Shown here one piece after another: positions 15,979 through 23,600 of a stretch of 36,435 nt of DNA (positions are counted from its first letter, which is position 1; each line of letters opens with the position of its first letter). Position numbers and translations under genes: made by a program. The stretch is from NCBI GenBank assembly GCA_003153435.1, contig PLYR01000098.1, positions 1 through 36,435 of the forward strand, given 5' to 3'. The notes below the pieces were generated by a model. That model was not told the origin of the DNA, did no database searches, and worked only from the letters and a program-made list of their open reading frames with translations. This DNA is from Bacteroidota bacterium. GTDB lineage: Bacteria > Bacteroidota > Bacteroidia > Palsa-965.

Positions 15979-18072
15979 ATGAAGACACCCTTCTTTTTTG
16001 CAGCTACAACCCTTTTCTTCCTGGCCAGTTCTTTTACACCTCCAGGCACAGATCCTAAGGGAGCGCAATCTAAGGACCCGGCTAAAACTCCGAATAAAAT
16101 GGCTCCAAATACTGATTTTCAATACCAGACTGATCAGTTTGCCGACTTGAGAATCCTGCGATATCAGGTTCCGGGATTCAGTGAACTCACACTTAAACAA
16201 AAAGAAATGGTCTATGACCTTTGTGAGGCTGCTTTATGTGGAAGGGATATACACTGGGATCAGAACTATAAGTATAATCTGACCGTTCGTAAAACATTGG
16301 AGAATATAATCGGTACTTACAAAGGTGATAAGACCACGGAGGATTATAAAAAGTTTCTCGTGTATGCTAAACGTGTGTTTTTTTCAAGCGGTATTCACCA
16401 TCACTATTCCTCAGACAAGATGTTTCCGGAGTGCAGCATAGGGTACTTTTCTGACTTGATCAAGAATTCTGACCCTAGTGGATTCCCGATACACAACGGA
16501 GAAAGCACCACCTCTTTTACTACAAGAATAAGTCCTATTATTTACGACCCGACTATTGCCCCGAAGAAAGTTAATCTGGATTCAAAATCGGACCTGGTTA
16601 AGACCTCCGCGGTTAATTTCTATGAAGGTGTAACACAAGAAGAGGTGCAAACGTTTTATGAAGGCATGACCGATAAGAATTCTAAAACACCGGTTATGAC
16701 CGGTTTGAATTCTAAAGTGATCAAAGAAAACGGGAAACTGGTGGAGAAGAAATGGATGGTCGGTGGGATGTATTCTCCGGCCATTGAAAAGATGGTCTAC
16801 TGGATGGAAAAAGCAAGTGCGCTGGCAGAAAACCCGGAGCAGAAGGATGCGCTTGAGAAGCTCATTAAGTTTTACAAAACAGGTGATCTAAAGGACTTTG
16901 ACGAATACAACATCGCTTGGGTAAAAGATATTAATTCTACGATTGACGTTGTGAATGGATTCATTGAAGTCTATAATGACCCCCTCGGATACAAAGGATC
17001 CTTTGAATCGACTGTATCGATCAAAGATATGGAAGCGAGTAAACGTATCAAAACGATTGGAGATAATGCACAATGGTTTGAAGACAACAGCCCATTGAAG
17101 CCTGAACATAAGAAAAAAAATGTGACCGGTATCACAGCAAAGGTCATTACCGTTGCAGTCGAATCAGGGGATGCCGCACCGGCAACACCAATTGGTATTA
17201 ACCTCCCGAATAATGAGTGGATCCGGGAAAAACATGGGTCTAAATCAGTAAACCTTGGAAATATTGTTGACTCTTATGACCATGCTTCGGGTGGAGGGGT
17301 AATCGATGAATTCTATTATAATGATGAAATCCGGAACCGTGTAAAAAAATGTGCCCCTTATGCAGATAAACTTCATACAGATATGCACGAGGTTATCGGT
17401 CATGCATCTGGGCAGATTAATCCCGGGGTAGGACAGCCTGCCACAACTCTAAAAAATTATGCCAGCACTCTTGAAGAAGGTCGGGCAGATCTGGTTGCTC
17501 TTTATTACCTGATGGATCAGAAAATGATTGATATCGGCGTGATGGAATCTCTTGATTACGGGAAAGCTGCTTATGACGAATATATCACCAAAGGATTGAT
17601 GGTCCAGCTTAGCAGACTCAAACCCGGAAAAAATCTGGAAGAGGCACATATGAGGAACCGACAGTTCATCGCCGCATGGGTTTATGAAAAAGGAAAGAAA
17701 GAAAATGTGATTGAAAAGAAAATAAGAGACGGGAAAACCTATTTCGTAATTAACGATTATGGAAAGTTAAGAGTGCTTTTTGGTGACCTTCTCAGGGAGA
17801 TCCAGAGAATCAAATCAGAAGGAGATTATCAAGCAGGTCATGATCTGGTAGAAAATTATGGAGTAAAAGTTGATCCTGTCCTCCACAAAGAAGTGCTCGC
17901 GCGTTACGAAAAACTTCATATCGCACCCTACATGGGATTTATCCAAGCCGAACTTACACCGGTAATGGAAGGCACTAAAATCAAAGATATCAAAGTGGAA
18001 TATCCGATGGATTTTGTGGAGCAGATGATGTATTACGGAAAGAAATATGCTCTTCTACCTGTTGAGAACTGA
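15979..18072 (+). CDS. Secreted dipeptidyl-peptidase III (peptidase family M49)
   Basis: A 697-residue zinc metallopeptidase that would remove dipeptides from the N-terminus of short peptides. The diagnostic M49 motif HExxGH is present as HEVIGH (His470, Glu471, His475), followed by the second motif EEGRAD (Glu499, Glu500), the latter Glu being the expected third zinc ligand. The N-terminus has a hydrophobic signal segment (MKTPFFFAATTLFFLASSFTP), so export is likely, whereas eukaryotic family members are cytosolic. No Cys follows the signal in a lipobox position, so it is not an obvious lipoprotein. Bacteroidota homologues are sometimes labelled dihydrofolate reductase in databases, which the sequence does not support. 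Confidence 0.88.
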   Translation: MKTPFFFAATTLFFLASSFTPPGTDPKGAQSKDPAKTPNKMAPNTDFQYQTDQFADLRILRYQVPGFSELTLKQKEMVYDLCEAALCGRDIHWDQNYKYNLTVRKTLENIIGTYKGDKTTEDYKKFLVYAKRVFFSSGIHHHYSSDKMFPECSIGYFSDLIKNSDPSGFPIHNGESTTSFTTRISPIIYDPTIAPKKVNLDSKSDLVKTSAVNFYEGVTQEEVQTFYEGMTDKNSKTPVMTGLNSKVIKENGKLVEKKWMVGGMYSPAIEKMVYWMEKASALAENPEQKDALEKLIKFYKTGDLKDFDEYNIAWVKDINSTIDVVNGFIEVYNDPLGYKGSFESTVSIKDMEASKRIKTIGDNAQWFEDNSPLKPEHKKKNVTGITAKVITVAVESGDAAPATPIGINLPNNEWIREKHGSKSVNLGNIVDSYDHASGGGVIDEFYYNDEIRNRVKKCAPYADKLHTDMHEVIGHASGQINPGVGQPATTLKNYASTLEEGRADLVALYYLMDQKMIDIGVMESLDYGKAAYDEYITKGLMVQLSRLKPGKNLEEAHMRNRQFIAAWVYEKGKKENVIEKKIRDGKTYFVINDYGKLRVLFGDLLREIQRIKSEGDYQAGHDLVENYGVKVDPVLHKEVLARYEKLHIAPYMGFIQAELTPVMEGTKIKDIKVEYPMDFVEQMMYYGKKYALLPVEN

Positions 18073-18086
18073 GCACCGTATGCAAC

Positions 18087-18851
18087 CTAATTCTTGGCTT
18101 TGAACTTATTTATTGCATTCACTGTAAACTCCGAAAGCACCAGTTTTCCACTCATCTCCGCTCGCTCAGGAAGCAGAGAATCCCAGTGTTCTGTTTCGTG
18201 CCAGCTTATTTTTTTCAACATGCGCATGGCTTCCGGATTGGATATGGAGAGCTGAACGGCGAGTTTGTCAAGTGCAGCATCCATCGTGAGGATATCCGGA
18301 AACACTTGCATATACATTCCTTTTTCTCTGGCCCATTCGGCTGAATGCCATTCCGTAGCATCTATCGTCATTTGAGTAAATGCGGAGGTTCCAACTTTTC
18401 GTTCCACTGCCGGACCCACTACAAAAGGGCCGATACCAATGGCCAGCTCGCTTAGTTTTACCGCCGCTGCTTCCGTTGCAAATGTATAATCACCCGAACA
18501 TGCTATTCCAACACCCCCACCAACAGCCTTTCCCTGAACTCTTACCAAGACAAATTTAGGAGCGAGTCGGATTGCATTAATCACGGCAGCAAACCCTGAG
18601 AAGAATTTCTTTCCGGTTTCTATATCCTTAATGGAAATCAATTCGCCGAAAGATGCACCGGCACAAAAGGCTTTTTCTCCCTGGCTCTTTAGAATGATCA
18701 CCCTTACCTCTTTATTTTGTCCAGCGATTTTGATTTCATCTGCAAGCTTGTAAAGTAACTGACCTGGAAGAGAATTGCTCTGTGGATGAAAAAAGAGGAT
18801 GGTACAGATACCTTTGTCGATTGCACTTGAAACCGTGCCTGATATTTCCAT
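18087..18851 (-). CDS. Enoyl-CoA hydratase/isomerase family protein (candidate PaaF-like step)
   Basis: A 254-residue crotonase-fold protein with the oxyanion-hole segments FCAGASFGE (62-70) and GKAVGGGVGIACSGD (107-121). In crotonase hydratases two Glu residues act on water. The first is present as Glu135 (KLSELAIGIGP), but by eye the second position, in VGTSAFTQMTID, reads Gln160 rather than Glu. It may therefore not be a simple hydratase, or my alignment may be off. It lies downstream of paaZ on the same strand, with one orphan gene between, and the phenylacetate pathway needs a 2,3-dehydroadipyl-CoA hydratase (PaaF) that is otherwise missing here. The assignment to that step is inference. 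It converges with the M49 gene. Confidence 0.72.
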   Translation of the reverse strand: MEISGTVSSAIDKGICTILFFHPQSNSLPGQLLYKLADEIKIAGQNKEVRVIILKSQGEKAFCAGASFGELISIKDIETGKKFFSGFAAVINAIRLAPKFVLVRVQGKAVGGGVGIACSGDYTFATEAAAVKLSELAIGIGPFVVGPAVERKVGTSAFTQMTIDATEWHSAEWAREKGMYMQVFPDILTMDAALDKLAVQLSISNPEAMRMLKKISWHETEHWDSLLPERAEMSGKLVLSEFTVNAINKFKAKN

Positions 18852-18932
18852 TTTATTCTAGTATTTAATGTGTACCTCAAGCTGAGGACTGCTAAATTAG
18901 AATTTTCCATTGAATGATTAGAGCAAAAAAAA

Positions 18933-18950
18933 TCCCGGAAAATTCCGGGA
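18933..18950. terminator. Bidirectional intrinsic terminator
   Basis: TCCCGGAA (18933-18940) and TTCCGGGA (18943-18950) form a perfect inverted repeat. On the minus strand it is followed by eight T residues (plus-strand A-run 18925-18932) and lies 28 nt after the stop of the orphan gene at 18978, so its main use is probably to end that transcript. On the plus strand it is followed by CTCTTTTTG, which could also terminate. Confidence 0.75.
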
Positions 18951-18977
18951 CTCTTTTTGTTAACCTATTGTTTAAAC

Positions 18978-19409
18978 TCAATTTTCTCTATATGCAGCAA
19001 ATTTACCTTGCTGAATCAACTGGAGGTATTTCACTTTATGTTCTTCGAAATTTCCGAAACAAAGGGCTGATAACATATCATTTCTGTTCATTGCCGGGTT
19101 ATTCAGAAGTTTTTTAATCTCCGCACTGCAACGATCAACATATTTTTCAAAGCGTTCAGGTGCCCATACATACTCCCTTTTCTCTCTGTCTACCGCAAAT
19201 TCAACTGGAAGTTCCCCATAAATTTTACTTTTTACGGGTAAGCCTTCGAACCTTTTGGGAATGAGGCGACTATCAAAAATCAATGGACGGCTAACATCAA
19301 TCGCATGCGATTTCCGTTTCGGATCGATCATGATCAAGCCATTAATACGGAAGCCCAATTTCTTGAGATGACCATATTTCTGTTCAAAACGTTTGAGTGA
19401 TTCGTACAT
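18978..19409 (-). CDS. Hypothetical protein of 143 residues
   Basis: I do not recognise this protein. It has no signal peptide or membrane segment and is rich in Lys, Arg, Glu and Phe, suggesting a small soluble cytoplasmic protein. Visible features are an N-terminal amphipathic helix (YESLKRFEQKYGHLKKLG), a central segment with SRPLIFDSRLIPKRFEGLPV and a C-terminal helical half (PERFEKYVDRCSAEIKKLL). The frame uses codons like its neighbours and ends close to a good intrinsic terminator on the same strand, which supports a real transcript. A 7-of-8 match to the -7 element (TAACTTTA on the minus strand, 19429-19436) sits 20 nt upstream. It separates paaZ from the enoyl-CoA hydratase gene. Confidence 0.6.
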   Translation of the reverse strand: MYESLKRFEQKYGHLKKLGFRINGLIMIDPKRKSHAIDVSRPLIFDSRLIPKRFEGLPVKSKIYGELPVEFAVDREKREYVWAPERFEKYVDRCSAEIKKLLNNPAMNRNDMLSALCFGNFEEHKVKYLQLIQQGKFAAYREN

Positions 19410-19587
19410 TGAGGTTGTTTTTGCCTAGTAAAGTTAGTCAATTATCTTATCAACATAACAGTTATTAGACAACTGAGCCTCAATTGACTACGATTGTTGA
19501 AAAATCGCAGATGAATGCTATCGGGAAGGAGGTGAAAGCGTTCTTTTTTACGGTCAAAACCTCAGAAAAAATGGATTTAGTTCGAAT

Positions 19588-21666
19588 TTATGACTGATTC
19601 TTCTTTTTTACCATGGTTAGAATGGTCGCAACAGCCACTGTTTCGCCGGTTTCATCATAAACATCAACGAGCCATTTCACGATTCCTTTAGCAATATCTT
19701 CCGGAGTCTTCTTTTCCTGGTCAATTTTTTCTTTGCAAGTAAATCGCACTCCGATTGTTGTTCCAGGGTAGACAGGCTTGGTGAAACGACACTCATCCAG
19801 ACCGTAATTTAGCAAAACAGGCCCTTTTTTGGCATCGACAAAGAGTCCTGCAGCTTTACTCAGTACAAAATACCCATGGGCAACCCGTCCGGTAAAGATC
19901 GTCCCATCCAGGGAAGTCGCGTCCATATGTGCATAAAAATTATCTCCACTGACGTTTGCAAAATTGACTATATCTGCCTCACTTACAGTATGTTTTGCCG
20001 TAATGAGGGTTTCTCCAATCTCTAATTCTTCGAAATACCGCTTGAATGGATGAATGTCTTTTTCAATGTATTTTCCCCCATACTGATATTGATTACTGAT
20101 TTTGGAGATGGAGGTTGGGGAGCCCTGGATAGCTGTTCGCTGCAAATAGTGAAAAACACCTCTTTTTCCTCCCATTTCTTCTCCTCCACCTGCCCGTCCG
20201 GGTCCTCCATGAACAAGCATTGGCATAGGGGAACCGTGGCCTGTACTTTCCTTCGCACAGTCGGCATTCAAAATCAGAATCCTTCCATGCATGGAAGCTG
20301 CACCCAACACATAAGCCTTTGCAATTTGGTCATCCGCGGTAACAATAGAACTCACCAGGGAGCCCTTCCCCATTCGGGACAATTCAATAGCTTCATCCAT
20401 ATTTTTGTATGGCATAATCGTGCTGACCGGACCAAAAGCTTCGACACTGTGAACGTCGGTATATTTAAACGGGTTTTCATTCAGGAACAGAATAGGAGAC
20501 ATAAAAGCTCCTTTGGTTTTATCAGCACCGGTGACTGAAAAATTATCAAGATCACCGTAGACAATTTTCTGCGTCTTCTGAAGAATTTCTACCTTTTCCC
20601 GAACTTCTTTGAGTTGTGCTTTTCCTGCTAAAGCTCCCATCCTTACCCCCTCTGTATTTGGATCACCTATAAGGGTGCCCGCTAACCGTTTACCAAGAGC
20701 AATCTGGACATCTTCAACCATCTTTTCAGGCACAATAATTCTTCTGATGGCCGTACATTTCTGCCCAGCCTTGGTGGTCATTTCTCTCTGCACTTCTTTG
20801 ATGAATATTTCAAATTCTGGGGAACCCGGAACTACGTCAGGTCCAAGAACACAACAATTCAAAGAATCGGCTTCCATGTTAAAGTGAACAGATTCTTCCA
20901 AAATCCGTGGATGTGATTTCAGCATTTTTCCAGTTGAAGCTGAGCCTGTAAATGTGACCACATCCTGATTATTGACATGATCCAGAATACCATTCACAGA
21001 TCCATAGATCACTTGAAGCGCTCCATCGGGCAGGATGCCGGAAGCAACAATTTCCTTCACAACGGCTTCCGTCAGAAAAGAGGTAACAGTAGCAGGCTTC
21101 ACAATTGCGGGCACTCCAGCCAGCCAGTTCACCGCCACCTTTTCCAGCATTCCCCAAACCGGGAAATTAAAAGCATTAATATGGATCGCCACACCTTGTC
21201 TGGGTACACAAATGTGCTGACCGATGAACGTACCATTTTTAGACAGTTTTATAAGGTCGCCTTCCAGACAAAACGGTTCATCCGGAAACTGCCTCCGAAG
21301 GCTGGCATAGGCAAAAAGGTTTCCAATTCCCCCTTCAATATCTACCCAACTATCATTCCGCGTGGCCCCCGTAGCCCAGCTGACTTTGTAGAACTGCTCC
21401 TTTTTCTCCATCAGATATAGAGCCAGGGCCTTCAGCATCCTGCCTCTTTCATGAAAGGTCATTTTCCGCAGTTTAGGACCTCCCACCTTCCGGGCATATT
21501 CACACATCTCACCAAAATCGAGCCCCTTAGTGGAGGCTTTGGCTATCTCTTCACCGGTAATTGCATTATAAAGGGCCTGACCTTCCCCTTCCCCAGCAAT
21601 CCATCTTCCCAAGGCATAATTGTTCAACTTCATAGAACTGGTTTTATCTTTTGTGGTGCTCGACAT
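19588..21666 (-). CDS. paaZ: PaaZ: oxepin-CoA hydrolase / 3-oxo-5,6-dehydrosuberyl-CoA semialdehyde dehydrogenase
   Basis: A 692-residue bifunctional enzyme that opens the oxepin-CoA ring and oxidises the resulting aldehyde with NADP. The N-terminal aldehyde dehydrogenase domain (about 12-525) has catalytic Cys304 in KAGQKCTA and general-base Glu265 in FNMEADSLN. The C-terminal MaoC-like hot-dog hydratase domain (about 543-690) has Asp575 and His580 in SGDNFYAHMD and the RVAHGYF segment. Both halves therefore look active. The start could instead be the ATG at 21633 (MKLNNYALGRW), where family similarity begins; a perfect -7 element at 21694-21701 precedes both. It stands apart from the main paa operon, with about 3.5 kb of plus-strand genes between them. 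Confidence 0.9.
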   Translation of the reverse strand: MSSTTKDKTSSMKLNNYALGRWIAGEGEGQALYNAITGEEIAKASTKGLDFGEMCEYARKVGGPKLRKMTFHERGRMLKALALYLMEKKEQFYKVSWATGATRNDSWVDIEGGIGNLFAYASLRRQFPDEPFCLEGDLIKLSKNGTFIGQHICVPRQGVAIHINAFNFPVWGMLEKVAVNWLAGVPAIVKPATVTSFLTEAVVKEIVASGILPDGALQVIYGSVNGILDHVNNQDVVTFTGSASTGKMLKSHPRILEESVHFNMEADSLNCCVLGPDVVPGSPEFEIFIKEVQREMTTKAGQKCTAIRRIIVPEKMVEDVQIALGKRLAGTLIGDPNTEGVRMGALAGKAQLKEVREKVEILQKTQKIVYGDLDNFSVTGADKTKGAFMSPILFLNENPFKYTDVHSVEAFGPVSTIMPYKNMDEAIELSRMGKGSLVSSIVTADDQIAKAYVLGAASMHGRILILNADCAKESTGHGSPMPMLVHGGPGRAGGGEEMGGKRGVFHYLQRTAIQGSPTSISKISNQYQYGGKYIEKDIHPFKRYFEELEIGETLITAKHTVSEADIVNFANVSGDNFYAHMDATSLDGTIFTGRVAHGYFVLSKAAGLFVDAKKGPVLLNYGLDECRFTKPVYPGTTIGVRFTCKEKIDQEKKTPEDIAKGIVKWLVDVYDETGETVAVATILTMVKKKNQS

Positions 21667-22028
21667 ATTCCTGAGATTAGAGAGTTAGGATACCAAATAT
21701 AAAGTTTTTCATTGATCGCACTCTTATTTTACCACTATGAAAGCATGTAAATAAATGTGTTCATAATCTGCCGGCTTTGACTCCTTAAATAAACCCAAAT
21801 ATTAACACCAGATTCATTAATTAAATTGATTCTTGAGATTTTTTTCTTCATATTTGTATCAATTATAGAATGATCTGCGCGGTTGATTAAAATCAGTTTT
21901 GAGTAACAGGGACTCCTTTCGGTTTCTCTTCGGATCTAATAAAATGTATTGAAGTCAACGGGTGAGAATCCCATATCTCTTTCTCCCGCTTCTCTTCTTT
22001 AAATCCCATTTTAAATTTAATTATTTAT
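21667..22028. other. Divergent intergenic region of 362 nt
   Basis: It lies between paaZ (minus) and the unknown gene at 22029 (plus). The only clear motif is the paaZ -7 element at 21694-21701. On the plus strand CATATTTG near 21850 matches 7 of 8 positions of TAnnTTTG but would leave a leader of about 170 nt. I see no hairpin with a T-tract, no RNA gene and no coding frame. Confidence 0.45.
21694..21701 (-). promoter_or_regulatory. Bacteroidota -7 element upstream of paaZ (TATATTTG)
   Basis: The minus strand reads TATATTTG, a perfect match to TAnnTTTG, 27 nt before the upstream PaaZ start codon at 21666. A separate promoter fits paaZ being its own transcription unit. No clear -33 element is seen. 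Confidence 0.55.
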
Positions 22029-22946
22029 ATGACTACTTCCCAAATCAATCAGCTTGCTATGTTCAAGGCTGTGCACCAGTATTGCCTGACAAGGTCAGAT
22101 TTAATTGAAAATATTCCTCCTTTTGTGAGTGGTATCAACACACTTGGCCAGCACATAGCCGCTATTAGCGGAATGGAAAGCCTTCTTTCACTTCGTCCGG
22201 GCGAAACTGCTCGAGACAAAAACAATATTCGTCTCGCCTTGTGCCGGATTACAAGCTCTGCAGTATCTGCATGCAGATCATTTGCAGAAAACGCTCAAGA
22301 CTCTGCCCTCGAAAATGATTTATCCTTCAGCTTGATAGATCTGAAAAAGATTTCTGCCGAAGAACTTCCGGGCATCGCCCTTAATCTTTTTCATCGTATA
22401 CACCCGTTGGCCCGACAGCTTGCAGTTTATGGTTTGACAAATGGAATTTTCAGTGCATGGAAGCATATTCTTAACACCTACTCTCCTACTCTTAAAAGCC
22501 CCAGGGCTGCCATGCTGCAGCGCAAAAACCTAAATGAATGCTTTATTCAACTCTTCAAAGACGGGAATATACTCTGCTCCGACTTTATCGACCCTCTTGC
22601 CGACTCTTTCAAGAAAAAAGACCCGGAATTTCTGAAACACTACTTGCTTTGCCGCTCCTTTACAAATATTGGCATTAAGGGGGGAATGATAAAAGGCACC
22701 ATCAGATCCAATGAGCAGGGAAATCCGATTCAAGGTGCTTCTGTCACACTAGTTGGCTTAGGGATTGTTGTCAAATCAGACGAGGGGGGGCACTTCCAGT
22801 TCAGATCTGTAAAAAAAGGTGCCCATACTATCCGTGCAGAGAAAGCAGATTATTATACAAAAACCTCTGATTCATTTGAATTGAAAGAAGGGGGAATGGC
22901 AAATATTGATTTTGAATTGAACCGGGCCGAGGTCCTTCAGTATTAA
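22029..22946 (+). CDS. Unknown helical protein with C-terminal carboxypeptidase-regulatory-like domain
   Basis: A 305-residue protein. The first about 215 residues are predicted mostly helical, lack a signal peptide and are not recognised (MTTSQINQLAMFKAVHQY at the start, then a helix-rich middle with several isolated Cys residues). Residues about 222-300 form a carboxypeptidase-D regulatory-like / CNA-B-type beta-sandwich: IKGTIRSNEQGNPIQGASVT, a GHFQF turn and KKGAHTIRAEKADYYTK. Such domains usually occur in exported Bacteroidota proteins, so their presence behind an apparently cytoplasmic helical region is unusual. It is followed by a STAS-like gene on the same strand after about 208 nt. 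Confidence 0.62.
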   Translation: MTTSQINQLAMFKAVHQYCLTRSDLIENIPPFVSGINTLGQHIAAISGMESLLSLRPGETARDKNNIRLALCRITSSAVSACRSFAENAQDSALENDLSFSLIDLKKISAEELPGIALNLFHRIHPLARQLAVYGLTNGIFSAWKHILNTYSPTLKSPRAAMLQRKNLNECFIQLFKDGNILCSDFIDPLADSFKKKDPEFLKHYLLCRSFTNIGIKGGMIKGTIRSNEQGNPIQGASVTLVGLGIVVKSDEGGHFQFRSVKKGAHTIRAEKADYYTKTSDSFELKEGGMANIDFELNRAEVLQY

Positions 22947-22987
22947 TATAGAATATACCAGCTTAAGACTCAACTCCTCTGTAAATG

Positions 22988-23035
22988 GGTTAATTCTTGT
23001 TAACCTTAACCATCTCATTCGGACTGGTTTTTCTT
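22988..23035 (+). terminator. Possible weak terminator region
   Basis: GGTTAA (22988-22993) and TTAACC (23000-23005) form a perfect 6-bp hairpin, and just after it AACCA (23008-23012) can pair with TGGTT (23025-23029) ahead of a T-rich run. Neither stem is strong, so termination between the genes at 22029 and 23155 is only a suggestion. Confidence 0.3.
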
Positions 23036-23154
23036 TTTACTTATACAAAGTTGCGGCCTTTCTTACATCGGTGGAACGAATTGTGTTTTCCCTCCCCTTG
23101 AAATCATTAATTTATTTCCTATTTTCGCCTCAATCCACTATACTAATATTCAGT

Positions 23155-23532
23155 ATGACTCAAAAGTGTACCATACGAGTAGCCGAGCTCACGTTTCAGG
23201 AAAGGATACTCTTTATTCGGTTTTTTGAAGGTGCGGAGCTGGATTTAGCTGACGTAAAAGAATTCTTTGACCTTGGATTGAAATTTTCTGGCGGAAAACC
23301 ATATTGTATACTTGGGGATAGCCGGGCAAATCCTGTGAGTACTCCAGAAGCCAGAGCCTTTGGAGCAGAACAAGAATACTCCTGGTTCCGCCTGGCTGAT
23401 GCACTTCTGGTGAATCCCACAGTAACAAGACTTACTGCAAATGGTTATATCAACTTTAATAAACCTAAGGTTCCTACCCGGATGTTCACTTCCGAAGAGA
23501 AAGCAATTGCCTGGCTGAAGACTTTTTTGTAA
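23155..23532 (+). CDS. Small STAS/SpoIIAA-like protein
   Basis: The frame is open back to 23071, but the first 28 codons there look like non-coding leader and I place the start at the ATG at 23155 (MTQKCTIRVAELTFQ), giving 125 residues. The pattern of alternating strands and helices, with KPYCILGDSRANPVSTPEARAFG in the middle and FTSEEKAIAWLKTFL at the end, resembles the small stand-alone STAS/SEC14-like proteins common in Bacteroidota. There is no phosphorylatable Ser motif I can assign. TATTTTCG at 23120-23127 is a 7-of-8 match to the -7 consensus and supports the downstream start. The function is unknown. Confidence 0.62.
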   Translation: MTQKCTIRVAELTFQERILFIRFFEGAELDLADVKEFFDLGLKFSGGKPYCILGDSRANPVSTPEARAFGAEQEYSWFRLADALLVNPTVTRLTANGYINFNKPKVPTRMFTSEEKAIAWLKTFL

Positions 23533-23580
23533 GCATCCCTTCCGCCTGAACGAGGCACTCCATTTTTCAATATCCTTCCG

Positions 23581-23588
23581 TACCTTTG
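23581..23588 (+). promoter_or_regulatory. Bacteroidota -7 element upstream of the S41 peptidase (TACCTTTG)
   Basis: The plus strand reads TACCTTTG, a perfect match to TAnnTTTG, 12 nt before the ATG at 23601. Transcription would start close to 23595, giving a leader of only a few nucleotides. This argues against any translation start upstream of 23601. Confidence 0.55.
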
Positions 23589-23600
23589 TATGAATCACCA

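Noticed and set aside
23071-23154. Upstream extension of the STAS-like protein
   Set aside because: The extra residues are hydrophobic and low in similarity, and a -7-like element at 23120 would lie inside the coding frame.
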